Assembly (NCBI RefSeq): GCF_037975245.1
Contig: NC_092577.1
Location: forward strand, 4,113,501-4,177,500
Reading direction: 5' to 3'
Origin: Apostichopus japonicus
Lineage: Eukaryota > Echinodermata > Holothuroidea > Aspidochirotida > Stichopodidae
Length of the DNA stretch: 64,000 nucleotides
A program made the translations under genes and the position numbers. Positions 12,301-20,700 of this stretch are shown piece by piece. The notes beneath the pieces are model-generated. The model did not search any database. It had not been told where the DNA came from and saw nothing but the letters and a program-made list of their open reading frames with translations. How positions within the stretch are numbered: the first letter of the stretch is position 1; each line of letters starts with the position of its first letter.

Positions 12301-15287
12301 ATAAAAACTTGCAATAATGTATCAGGCTATAACATACCATGTTTGGGGTTTATGGCTCTTTGAATGTGACCTCACCAAAAACTATAGATAGAGGTTAACA
12401 TATATTTCTGCAAGAGATACAACTGTTAGAATAACTGACCCTTAGTAGCCAAACATTAGGTCCTAATTAGTGCGTTAGGCTATTTTGTAAACCATAAATC
12501 ATGTTTTAGTCTTGAAAATGGCTGGGATTGCATTCACTTAAAGGGGTGTGAGAACCAATTTGGATGTTTCGTTCACTCAAACATGTCCATCAGACATTAA
12601 TTTGCTGGCAACTTAAAGCAACATTTTGCGTTTGGTCGCCGTTTTCTACTTTTTTGACATGTCCATCAAGATTTTTACATATATCAATCACAAAACAGCA
12701 AACTAAGATATTAGCCAAGTTTTTCCCTGCCAACAACATTAATTTGGCAAGTAATTAAGGATATTTGCAGATAATGAGAAAAGTGTCCACGACAAATTCC
12801 ACAGTTAAAAGTTATCGCATACAGTTCCCCCAAACCCACTAGTTTGAATTCAACCAATCAGAGATTTAGGGTTTAGTTATGAGCCGTTGCTAAAAGTAGA
12901 TTCAAGACTTTGCGTTGGTACAACCAGGGAGTTGTTATGGAACTCCCGTGGTACAACTGCCATATAGACTGTACACAAATCAAGCATGGTGTTTTATTAC
13001 GTATTGGTCGATGAAGTTCGTAGTGTTTAAATATTCATATTATGGGCGCGAGGTTTATTGGGATCCCAACGGAAAATATCTTGGAGAAAATTAAAGATGG
13101 AAGTTGCAAATTTTTCGACTTTTATGCCACCATTTGATGTAAGATTTAAATAGATAAGCTAGTTATGTATGTCGTTATGGCATAGAAGAGTCAGTGAGGT
13201 TGAGAAAAATCATAGAAAAGGACGCAAAATGCTGCTTGAAAAATTAGCATTCAGCCTCTGAAGAAGATCTTGCTAGGATCCAAATGCAGGCCCTCTTACT
13301 TTTAAACATAAAATTTTGGCCTCTGTTTGCTCTCTTAGGTTGCGTCCATCTTTGAAATTCATTCACTGGAATACGGACGGTTGGAAGACGGGTCTCTGCT
13401 CCGTTGCTCCCGTGGGACACCCCTATTCTTTATTGACACTGGCCAATAACACCTGCCTCTGTCATAACTTTGGCGAGCTGAAGGACAGATTTGTGAAACT
13501 GTTTAAGAGGAAGGTAAAGTTTGTATTAATTAAGACTTGCTTTGACCTAGGCTTTAGTCTAGGGCTTAACCCAAACTTCTTTTTTCCGGTGACCCAACGT
13601 GCTCTTCATGTTTACGGGTCTTGACCCAAGCTTGTGTACTAGTATTTAGTAGTATTATTATGATTATGTTATTGAGTACAACTGACAAGAAATCTTTGTC
13701 AGAGGTATTCTTTAAAGGTCTGTTAAACAGATTTATAATATTAACAAGGAAACAAAACCTTTGGATTTGGAGTGCTAAGCAATTTACTGCATCTCGTTGT
13801 ATGTGTAACTATCAAAGAGACTCAAAGTACTACCTGTAGTACCCCAGATTAATATTCTCTCAGTTTCACACTGGTTAAAGGGAGAAAGATATTCCAGCAA
13901 GGGCATAGGAAAATATGGGGGGGCGGAAGTATCATTCCGCCCCCCCACTTCGCAAGTCAGAAAACCCCTTTTTCATTTCTCAAGAAATCATAACAACATT
14001 CGTCATTTTACTCAGAACATTTTGGCAGAAAAAAATCTCATTTGGAGCACCAAATTGCATCTAAGGCAAGGTGAAAATGCAAAATTACTTACAAAATGGA
14101 GTGGGTGTTGAAGTGTGCTATATTGCACCAAATTGCATCTGAGGCCACCTGAAAATGCAAAAAATTTCCAAAGGGGAGGGGGACACCTCCCTTAGACCCC
14201 TCCCCCAGGCCGGCCATCAGTCTTTAACCCCCCCACTCAAAAGTACCTTCCTTTGCCACTGTATTCCAGAATGTTGTATCTGACCAACAGAAATTTGCCT
14301 CATGACTCACTCTTATGTTAGGGACACGAGCCACAGTTTGGGATGTAGTGCTTTCTCAAATTGAGGATGTGAAAAGGACTTGGTTTAATTTATACTTACA
14401 CCTGATTGCAAAGTCTAGATTTTGTCGTCTGACTCTCAGTACTAAATTGTGTGTGAAAGTAAGCCGGCCTGACGTTTCGATGCAGGATCTTCTTCAGAGG
14501 CTGAATGACAAGTAACAGTTACAAAAGGGACAAATACAAACCTATCTGTATTCTGTGTTTGTGTGTTTGTGCATTTGTCCCTTCTGTTACTGTTACTTGT
14601 CATTTAGCCTCTGAAGAAGATCCTACAAGTTCAAAAAATGAGGCCAACTTACTTTTACACACATTCTCTTACACAGGCTCTTTTTAGTGGATAAGCACTT
14701 TGCTAACAGTTCTATTTGATTTTGAATTTCGAAACAACTGTCTTGGAATTCTCTTCAGCAGATGAATGTTCACGTTATTACCTGCTTATTAGTTAATAAC
14801 CTTGTCGTCTAGCATTAGCTTCCAAACTTCTTTAACTGGCCACTCATATGCTTGTCATACTTCAGTTGTGATAGTACATTCAGATTATTGTGAGAATGAC
14901 AGGCAGTCGTAAGGCTACACGTAATCAATATTGGAACTGCTATAATGTAATCAACATCCACTCGGAATTTTCTCTGTACGAAAATGTGTCTCTGTACGAA
15001 AATGTACGAAATTTCAATTGGCCGGGAGATGTTTCTCCAGGTGTAAAGTTAAGTTTAATCAGTAATAAACTGGCTAATAGTCAAGATAGGTTATCAATTA
15101 ACAGATATATTTCTTACAAAACTTTGGTTCACTACAGGCACACATCCATCACTACACTAGTGTGGAGGGTATGGATACCGAACTATTTAACCAAAGTCTG
15201 GAATCGTTGCAAAGTTTGATAGAGGAATATCAACAATTAGATGTCAAACAAGCTGAGAGCACACCAAGGCTGCAGGTACCCTGCTGA
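216..15287 (+). CDS. TUBE1: epsilon-tubulin gene, 5' end off the left edge
   Basis: Nine exons join in frame: 216-331, 1593-1714, 5282-5348, 6232-6352, 7139-7335, 8506-8646, 10962-11102, 13339-13513 and 15138-15287. They total 1230 nt, or 409 residues plus stop. Epsilon-tubulin has about 475 residues, so roughly the first 65 lie upstream of the window. Landmarks in order: [35 protein letters not shown], the tubulin GTP-binding glycine loop GGGTGSG (split by an intron), [52 protein letters not shown] and LANNTC. These are epsilon- rather than alpha/beta/gamma-tubulin wording. The family works at centrioles and basal bodies, where epsilon- and delta-tubulin are needed for stable triplet microtubules. 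Every junction keeps phase and is GT-AG. The coding part looks intact. The introns are very repeat-rich, and six exon edges lie inside tandem repeats. Confidence 0.95.
323..560 (+). repeat. two-copy tandem duplication starting at a TUBE1 donor
   Basis: Copy 1 begins CAATAACTGgtgcgtctt across the exon end. Copy 2, near 449, begins tcaattactggtgtgtctt. Both end near gttaacaccatttcaat. Copy 2 therefore carries a decayed decoy donor. Confidence 0.7.
650..1630 (+). repeat. ~70-bp tandem repeat built from a TUBE1 acceptor, interrupted by a MITE
   Basis: About seven diverged copies share the pattern gaacagtaac, a T-rich tract, aaacagGGC, then TGGGCCACAAaaTGTATGG. The last copy is the real acceptor and exon start at 1593. 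Earlier copies begin near 655, 720, 790, 858 and 930, and another near 1520 follows the MITE. Several retain cag or tag at the acceptor position. Confidence 0.7.
983..1490. mobile_element. 508-bp MITE with minisatellite-like terminal inverted repeats
   Basis: It is flanked by the 8-bp direct repeat gtgaacag (975-982 and 1491-1498). The inverted ends share GGTCACTTCGCCCAACAACC. Inward, both arms carry 20-22-bp units of ggtcatttcgcccaaccagc type in opposite orientation, around a ~195-bp AT-rich core. Paralogous copies of the host repeat show the empty site (gaacagtaac near 696), which supports a true target duplication. The 8-bp duplication fits hAT or P-type transposition. No ORF of its own. 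Confidence 0.8.
1593..1714 (+). CDS. TUBE1: TUBE1 exon with AEHCDCLQ motif
   Basis: Acceptor cttcaaacag, donor gtgagt. It encodes [19 protein letters not shown], then [19 protein letters not shown], then GG plus one base of the next Gly. Its first ~35 nt are repeated, decayed, several times upstream. Confidence 0.93.
1715..2460. other. TUBE1 intron segment, no feature recognised
   Basis: Single-copy-looking intron DNA. No exon, RNA gene or clear repeat was seen. Confidence 0.5.
2463..2970. repeat. 24-bp minisatellite, about 21 units
   Basis: The unit is gttaactacccacctgtatg plus ttac. Minor variants such as ctccccaa recur at intervals, hinting at a higher-order unit. It contains no start or stop beyond a spurious open frame. 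Confidence 0.95.
3088..3835. repeat. 86-bp tandem repeat, five units, split by a SINE
   Basis: Units start ctaatctgtgactc at about 3090, 3176, 3262, 3348 and 3434. The fifth is broken at 3451 and resumes at 3762 with actttctgaaccctgcc. Confidence 0.85.
3452..3761 (+). mobile_element. tRNA-derived SINE, full length
   Basis: The head resembles a class II tRNA (Leu/Ser type) with a box A region CGGCCGAGTGGATAAAGG and box B GGTTCGATTTCC. The body contains tctacggttttcccatctga and ggaagccacccgacgtgtaa, and the tail is (att)n. The flanks actttccg and actttctg look like a slightly diverged target duplication inside the 86-bp array. Heads or bodies of the same family recur at 9355-10300 and, on the minus strand, near 63240-63305. 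Confidence 0.85.
3836..4335. other. TUBE1 intron segment, no feature recognised
   Basis: AT-rich intron sequence between two arrays. Nothing recognisable. Confidence 0.5.
4340..5122. repeat. 60-bp minisatellite, about 13 nearly identical units
   Basis: The unit contains gtagctcaccggcgttctag, atctgcgtagggtcagttgt and gtgaccggatactagatcg. Units differ only at a few fixed sites (cacc/cact, cgtg/cggg), and variants sit in blocks: cacc early, cact late. That indicates recent stepwise expansion. It ends 160 bp before the exon at 5282. Confidence 0.95.
5282..5348 (+). CDS. TUBE1: TUBE1 exon carrying the second half of the glycine loop
   Basis: Acceptor catcttcag, donor gtcagt. It completes [20 protein letters not shown] and PDVYR. 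The last ~19 nt plus the donor are the seed of the 31-bp minisatellite that follows immediately. Confidence 0.92.
5330..6045 (+). repeat. 31-bp minisatellite seeded on a TUBE1 splice donor, about 22 units
   Basis: The exon ends GAATACCCCGACGTGTATAG|gtcagtacga. The array repeats agataccccaacatttatag plus gtcagtacgac. Proximal units are nearly identical; distal units are diverged. Most carry an AG|gtcagt decoy donor. The unit length is not a multiple of three. Confidence 0.92.
6133..6290 (+). repeat. 80-bp tandem duplication of a TUBE1 acceptor and exon start
   Basis: T-run, catgtaatag|ATTTTTAACAG at 6152 is a copy of catttaatag|ATTTGTAACAG at 6232. Both continue through CTACCCTAGTGCTGATGATG and diverge after the CCCC. 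The upstream acceptor looks usable but the copy lacks a donor. Confidence 0.9.
6232..6352 (+). CDS. TUBE1: TUBE1 exon with [11 protein letters not shown]
   Basis: Acceptor catttaatag, donor gtaact. It encodes [41 protein letters not shown] partial copy of its start with its own acceptor lies 80 bp upstream. Confidence 0.93.
6507..7003. mobile_element. 497-bp TTAA-flanked MITE
   Basis: TTAA occurs at 6503-6506 and 7004-7007. The inverted ends are A(G/A)GATTG(G/A)TTCAG. Internal inverted blocks gtgatgtcacatcctcac and gtgaggatgtgacgtcacac are also seen. A TTAA target duplication is typical of piggyBac or Kolobok superfamilies. It has no ORF. Confidence 0.8.
7139..7335 (+). CDS. TUBE1: TUBE1 exon with [18 protein letters not shown]
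   Basis: Acceptor actgacag, donor gttcgt. It encodes [20 protein letters not shown], a Gly/Lys/Pro-rich loop, then [19 protein letters not shown]. The basic loop between these blocks is the most variable part of the visible protein. Confidence 0.92.
7336..7915. other. TUBE1 intron segment, no feature recognised
   Basis: Intron DNA with no exon or repeat I can name. Confidence 0.5.
7925..8058. repeat. 22-bp minisatellite, six units
   Basis: The unit is tattgaggataatgtatttg plus tc. The intron continues to 8505 with nothing else recognised. Confidence 0.9.
8506..8646 (+). CDS. TUBE1: TUBE1 exon with [14 protein letters not shown]
   Basis: Two in-frame acceptors are close together. I chose ctaacag, which gives [11 protein letters not shown] and fits the family's LTSSARFEGSL pattern. 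The second (cctccag) would drop three residues. Donor gtaaca. It encodes [38 protein letters not shown]. Confidence 0.9.
8693..9200. mobile_element. 508-bp TTAA-flanked foldback MITE
   Basis: TTAA occurs at 8689-8692 and 9201-9204. The inverted ends start AAGAATAGTCCAG and stay similar for about 80 bp, including tTAAAGAGGAACATAAT and AAGCATTCTggTGAA. Inner arms also pair (tcacctttcgta with tacgaaaggtgg). It lies 46 bp after the donor of the exon at 8506. Confidence 0.85.
9355..10300 (+). mobile_element. tRNA-derived SINE with its box B segment amplified ~12-fold
   Basis: The head (acatggataaaagtggtgg at about 9361) and the body/tail (tccacggttttcccatctga near 10140, ggaaagccacccaatgtgta near 10205) match the SINE at 3452. 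Between them, a ~61-bp unit holding gaggttgtgggttcaatccc repeats at about 9410, 9470, 9531, 9592, 9652, 9713, 9775, 9836, 9897, 9957, 10018 and 10080. Each unit keeps a box B-like GGTTCAATCCC. Confidence 0.85.
10301..10961. other. TUBE1 intron segment, no feature recognised
   Basis: Nothing recognised except the short pyrimidine tract and acceptor before the exon at 10962. Confidence 0.5.
10962..11102 (+). CDS. TUBE1: TUBE1 exon with [11 protein letters not shown]
   Basis: Acceptor gtcattag, donor gtcaga. It encodes [47 protein letters not shown]. The exon end and donor recur in the ~158-bp repeats downstream. Confidence 0.93.
11090..12060 (+). repeat. ~158-bp tandem repeat carrying a TUBE1 donor, six units
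   Basis: The exon ends ATATAGATAG|gtcagatgaatacatg. Downstream units carry atatagacag|gtcagatg near 11255, 11408, 11573, 11732 and 11890. The rest of each unit is tgttgtgttgtgtcatgttg-type sequence. Traces continue to ~12250. Confidence 0.85.
12617..13236. mobile_element. 620-bp TTAA-type MITE, copy 1
   Basis: The left flank is TTAA (12613-12616), the right flank a decayed tgaa (13237-13240). The inverted ends are AGCA(G/A)CATTTTGCGT. It is co-linear with the copy at 51504-52119 throughout, including tgaattcaaccaatcagaga and catatagactgtacacaaat. No ORF. It lies ~100 bp before the exon at 13339. Confidence 0.88.
13339..13513 (+). CDS. TUBE1: TUBE1 exon with [13 protein letters not shown]
   Basis: Acceptor tctcttag, donor gtaaag. 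It encodes [58 protein letters not shown]. No repeat touches its edges. Confidence 0.93.
13898..14261 (-). mobile_element. 364-bp hAT-type MITE
   Basis: Flanked by the 8-bp duplication tattccag (13890-13897 and 14262-14269). The ends resemble CAGTGGCRTAGGAA. It is the reverse-complement relative of the copy at 34204-34536, sharing caaattgcatctgaggccac and the polyC/G blocks. Confidence 0.85.
14484..14623. repeat. inverted repeat, ~50-bp arms
   Basis: Arms 14484-14534 and 14573-14623 pair (aggatcttcttcagaggctg with cctctgaagaagatcct), with a ~38-bp loop. It is probably a small foldback element; a fragment of the arm also occurs near 13256. Confidence 0.7.
15138..15287 (+). CDS. TUBE1: TUBE1 terminal exon
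   Basis: Acceptor ttcactacag. It encodes [49 protein letters not shown], then TGA at 15285-15287. The PRL near the end matches the family tail. The last residues and the stop lie in the first unit of a 50-60-bp minisatellite. CAG|gtaccc at 15276 could also be a donor to an unseen exon, but the in-frame stop is the simpler reading. Confidence 0.85.
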   Translation, partial: AHIHHYTSVEGMDTELFNQSLESLQSLIEEYQQLDVKQAESTPRLQVPC

Positions 15288-16000
15288 GTAAGGAAGGGAG
15301 CAGGCTGAGTGCAGACCAAGGCTCTAGGTACCCTGCTGAGTAAGGGAGGGGGGAAGGCTGAAAGCAGACCAAGGCTGCATGTACCCTGCTGAGTAAGGAA
15401 GGGGGCAGGCTGAGTGCAGACCAAGGCTGCAGGTACCCTGCTGAGTAAGGGAGGGGGGCAGGCTGAATGCAGACCAAGGCTGTAGGTACCCTGCTGAGTA
15501 AGGGAGGGGGGCAGGCTGAATGCAGACCAAGGCTGCAGGTACCCTGCGGAGTAAGGGAGGGGGCAGGCTGAATTCAAACCTGGAATGCAGGTACCCTGCT
15601 GAGTAAGGGAGGGGGCAGGCTGAATGCAGACCAAGGCTCTAGGTACCCTGCTGAGTAAGGGAGGGGGCAGGCTGAATGCAGACCAAGGCTGCAGGTACCC
15701 TGCTGAGTAAGGGAGGGGGCAGGCTGAATTCAAACCTGGAATGCAGGTAACCTGCTGAGTACGGGAGGGGGCAGGCTGAGTGCAGACCAAGGCTGCAGGT
15801 ACCCTGCTGAGTAAGGGAGGGGGCAGGTTGAAAGCAGACCAAGGCTGTAGGTACCCTGTTGAGTAAGGAAGGGGGAAGGCTGAATGCAAACCAAGGCTGC
15901 AGGTTCCCTGCTGAGTAAGGGAGGGGGGCAGGCTGAATGCAAACCTGGAATGCAGGTACCCTGCTGAGTACGGGAGGGGGCAGGCTGAGTGCAGACCAAG
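15252..16000 (+). repeat. 50-60-bp minisatellite that contains the TUBE1 stop codon, about 13 units
   Basis: The first unit is GCTGAGAGCACACCAAGGCT, GCAGGTACCCTGCTGAG, which is coding and stop. Later units read gctgaatgcagaccaaggct, gcaggtaccctgctgagtaa. Two unit types alternate (with gaccaaggctgc or aacctggaatgc). Open frames on the other strand here are repeat artefacts. Confidence 0.9.
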
Positions 16001-16192
16001 GTTTGTGTATGCACCCATCACACCACCCCTCCTCTACCTGTGGGTAGAGGCCTACTTGGGGAATGGGAGGGAGACAGATATATATATTTGCAAATATGTT
16101 AGAAAACTTTTACCAAATGATCTTAATGATAATGCTGCTCTGTGTTTGGGATTGTGCAAGATTGAGGAGAAGAAGAAAGTAGCATTGTGTTA

Positions 16193-16198
16193 AATAAA
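16193..16198 (+). terminator. possible TUBE1 poly(A) signal
   Basis: AATAAA lies ~910 bp after the stop codon and just after the minisatellite. It is the first good signal downstream of the last exon. No transcript evidence. Confidence 0.4.
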
Positions 16199-16609
16199 GA
16201 CAATCATGCAATAATTATGGCTCAGTGTATTGTTTTGAGGATCAGCATTGTGGAATGAAGCAACGTTAAAAATATGGTGCCTCCAGCCACCCCCCCCCTT
16301 TAAACCCCCTACCTTGCATCCCTCAAATGCCTTGGAATAAGCTTGCTTGAGAAAGTAGGTCAATACAAATATCTCTGTGACATAGGCCAATGATGAGCAT
16401 TGCATGGGTTGTTCCCATTTTCCTTCCACCACATCTTACTTCAGAATGTAGAGCATGGCTTGTGTGTGTGTGTGTGACACCATGTCTTTTAAGGAATATT
16501 TCAGCGTTTAAAGTTCACTTTTTAATAGAAGAAAAAGAACATTAGTTGGATATGCACCCTGTGTCCTCTAAATCTTATGGCATGGGTGTGTGTGAGTGCG
16601 TTTGTGACG

Positions 16610-17539
16610 CCCAGCTTGTAAACACTATATCTCAAGGAGGAACGGTCTGACCAATTTCATATTTAATGTGTAGAAGAACCACATTGAGTACAAGAAGCCT
16701 ATTGTTTTTAGTGGAGGTCAAAAGTCATTTAGGTCACCAGGGTCAAATTGTTAAAACCTTGTAAACATGCTATCTCAAGAAGGGAAGGTCCGACCAATTT
16801 TATATTTGTTGTGTAGAAGTACCACATATGTTACAAGCAGCCTATTGCTTTTGGTGAAGGTTATTTGGGGTCATCGGGGTCAAATTGTGATAACCTTGTA
16901 AACACGCTATCTCAAGAAGAGAAGGTCGGACCAATTCATACTTAATGTGTAGAAGTACCACAGTGGGTGCAAGAAGCCTTTTGTTTCTGGTGGAGTTCAA
17001 AGGTTATTTGGGGTCACCAGGGGTCAAAGTGTGAAGACCTTGTAAACATGATATCTCAAGATGGGAAGCATGGGCAGACTTCATATTTAGTGTGTAGAAG
17101 TACTACATTGAGTACAAATAGTCTATTGTTTTTGGTGTAGCTCAAAGGTCATTTGGGATCACGATGGGTCAAAATGTGAAAACCTTGTAACATACTATCT
17201 CAAGAAGGGAAGGTCGGACCAAGTTTGTACTAATGTGTAGAAGTACCACATTGAGTACATGAAGCCTATTGTGTCTGGTGGAGTTCAAAGGTTATTTGGG
17301 GTCACCAGAGGTCAAGTTGTAAAAACCTAGTAAACAATATCTCAAGAAGGGAAGCATGGGCAGGCTTCATATTTAGTGTGTAGAAGTACCACATTGAGTA
17401 CAAAAGTCTTTTGTTTTTGGTGGAGCTAAAAGGTCATTTGGGGTCACGAGGGGTCAAAATGTGTAAACCTTGTAAACATACTATCTCATGAAGGGAAGGT
17501 CGGACCAAGTTTGTACTAAATGTGTAGAAGTACCACATT
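16610..17539. repeat. ~143-bp satellite, left part
   Basis: Seven units are marked by ccttgtaaacatgctatctc, tgtgtagaagtaccacattg and aaaggtcatttggggtcacc. The array continues after the Gypsy insertion. Units contain AGGTCA/GGGTCA hexamers spaced by 4 bp. Confidence 0.9.
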
Positions 17540-17544
17540 GAGTA
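17540..17544. repeat. target-site duplication GAGTA, left
   Basis: Direct repeat of 22282-22286. Removing the element restores the satellite phrase acattgagtacaagaagcct. Confidence 0.92.
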
Positions 17545-17759
17545 TGTAGTGTTATGCGCTTAGACCTTCAGGTACTAAGAATAACAATAAATAAAGATGA
17601 ACACGATTCTTCTGGTTGTGTCTGTTATTTTATTTTACGGGTTCCGTGATCTTCGATAATCAGTCGTTCACAAACTGCTCGCATGCATCAGCTGTATCTC
17701 ATAGCTCACAATGCGAACATAACTATCGTATATAGATTCTTCAGAATCCTTACAGTACA
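17545..17759 (-). repeat. 3' LTR of the Gypsy element
   Basis: 215 bp, identical by eye to 22067-22281. On the element strand it contains aataaaataacag, a possible poly(A) signal. Confidence 0.95.
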
Positions 17760-17769
17760 TCCCCAACCC
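17760..17769 (-). other. probable polypurine tract
   Basis: It reads GGGTTGGGGA on the element strand, next to the 3' LTR. It is purine-rich but imperfect. Confidence 0.5.
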
Positions 17770-17784
17770 AAGCATACAACATGC

Positions 17785-20700
17785 CTAATCAAGATTCCAA
17801 GTTTTTGGTTTAACCAATCGACCTGATCTAGTTCTATATTGTTTAGGTCTAGGTGAGCTACTTTGAGAGTAGCTTGGTAACTCTTTAGAAGTTTCACTCT
17901 GTGTCTGTGTTGATGGTTGAGCAATAGGACCTGAGGTTAGTGACTCAGTTTGCTCATTAGTACTTTCATCATATTGACTGATGTTTGGTTCAAAATCAAC
18001 AAGATTTCCATCATGACTACAAGGATTGCAGTTGATGATGTGTTTCCTGTTTCTACGCAGATTACCCCTTGGTGAAGACACCAGATATGAACGGGGTTCC
18101 TCTAATAATCTATCTACAACCCCATGAGTCTTCATGTCTTTAATAAAAACCTGTGTACCTGGTGGTATCTCTTCAAGAGACTTGGTTCTATGGCTTTTGT
18201 CATAATTGTCTTTTAAATATTGACGCTTACTCATTTCAAAAGCCTCTAGTTTGTTCTTGTCAGGTATCTGGGGTACCAGCTGGGAAGGAGCAACTGGTAA
18301 GGTTGTCTTTATCCTTCGACCAAACAATAACTCAGATGGACTATACCCGTTTGCTAGGGGAGTAGCTCTGTATGCCATAAGTGCTAGATAAGGATCTTTT
18401 GACTTCTTAATTAATCCTTTCACTGTTTGGACAGCTCGTTCAGCTTCCCCGTTAGACTGACTATACAAAGGGCTACTAGTAATGTGTGTGAATCCATATT
18501 TCTTACTAAATGCCTTAAACTCACTGCTAATGAACTGTGGTCCATTATCAGAACGGAATACATCTGGGATACCATGACGACTGAACATGGACTGCAAATG
18601 CATGATAATATCAGATGATTTGGATGTGGAAGTAAGCTTGGCTACTTCTATGTACCTTGAATAATAATCCACTACCAATAGGTAAGTACTATCCTGCAGA
18701 TAATACAAATCTGCTGCTACCCTCTCCCATGGGCGTGATGGAAACTGAGAAGGCATCATGGGCTCCTTGACCTCCCGAGCCTGGTGGGCACACGTGTGAC
18801 ACTTGTACACTAGGTCACCTATTTGGGAGCTGATACCCGGCCACCACACTGATTGCTTTGCACGCTCTCTACACTTCACAATCCCCTGATGCCCTTCATG
18901 GATGAAGTCTAGGACTTCTAACCTTAACGAGCTAGGGATGATGATTCTAGGGCCCCTTAGAAGGAGATTGTTGTATGTAATTTCTCCCCTAAATGGGTAA
19001 TAACCTTTTAAAGCCCCAGACAATTGTGGTTTATCTGGCCAGCCATCTGTACAATATTCAATAAGCTTGACACATACAGGATCATTCACTTGTTCTTGTT
19101 GAATCTTAGTCAAATATGAATTATTAACTGGCAACTCAGATATGATATAATTGGCATACGACTGCACTTCCCCCTCTAGATTGTCACTCATAGATATTTC
19201 GCCACAGGGTGCTCTAGAGAGTGCATCAGGGACAACTAACTCTTTCCCTGGGATATGACTTATGTCATAGTTGTACCTCATCAACCTGATTCTAAACCTT
19301 TGTATCCTTGGTGGGAGCTGATTGAGATCTTTCAGACCCAATAGAGAGACTAGTGGTTTATGGTCAGTTTCAATCTTGAACTTCATACCAATAAGAAAGT
19401 TTGCAAATGTATCACAAGCCCAGGTAACACCAAGTGCTTCCCTTTCGATGGGAGCATAATTGCTTTCAGCACTGGTAACAGACCTTGATGCGCAAAATAC
19501 TAGTCTCCACTCCCCTCCTTGTTGCCTCTGGTACAAGCAGGCACCTAACCCTCGTTTTGAAGCATCACTTGCCACTTTTGTTTCCAGGTTAGGATCAAAC
19601 AATGCAAGACATGTGCCGCTTAGGCATTCTAACTTAATCTCATTAAATGACCTTTCTTGAGGTTCATTCCATACCCACTGCTTGTCCTTTTGTAGCAGTT
19701 CCCTAATGGGTTGACTGAGATCCGATAATTTTGGTGAAAACTTGCTAAATTGATTCACAATGCCCAAAAATCTACGTACATCATGAATATTTTCAGGCCT
19801 AGGCATATCTCTCAGTGCCTTGGTTTTCTCAGGATCAGGTAAGATACCATTTTCTGAAACAATGTGTCCTACAAACTGAATTGATTTCTTACTTATCTCA
19901 CACTTAGCCTTGTTCAGAGTCATGCCAGCTTTATCTAATCGATTTAGGACTTCACCTAATCGAACATCATGCAAGTCCTGATTTGGTGCATGAATCAAGA
20001 TATCGTCAATGAACACTTCAACACCCTCTAGATCATCTAGTAACTGAGCAAGTCTCTTTTGTGCATGCTCAGGAGCAGATGTTATGCCAAATGGCATTCG
20101 ACTATAGGCAAATCGCCCAAACGGTGTGATGAATGTGGTTAGAAGCTTGGATGACTCTGTCAAGGGAATTTGGTGGAACCATGAATTAGCATCAAGCTTG
20201 CTAAAGATCTTAGCCCCAGGTAGTCTACTAAGTACTTCGCTAGTACTTGGTATCATGAATTTCTCTGTTTTCACGTACTGGTTCAGTTTTGTGTAATCAA
20301 CACATATTCTGACGTCCACCACATTTCCCTTTTTATCCCTCTTAGGGACCGGGACCATTGGTGAGCAAAACTCAGTTGGTTCATTTACTTTGAAAATGAT
20401 TCCCTCATTCTCTAGTTTTTGTAGTTTACCCTTAATTATTTTGTACAAAGGAACTGATGCTATCTTTCTAGGTGCATTGACTGCGTGTGGCACATAACCC
20501 TCTGCAAGCTTGATATTGTACTCGCCCTTCATAACCCCCAGACCAGAAAATAACTTTGGATGGTGTTTCTCCACCTCTACGTTATTAACAATTCTCACTA
20601 CATCTAATGCTTCGATAGCTGGTTTGCCTAATAAGGCTGTGGTGCAATCTTTGACCACATACATAGATTGGTTGGAGGATCTGTTATTAGCTCGAAAATC

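Noticed and set aside
15230-16021. 263-codon minus-strand open frame rich in Pro/Leu repeats
   Set aside because: Shadow of the TUBE1 3' minisatellite; unit length and frame make it open by chance, with no splice or domain signal.
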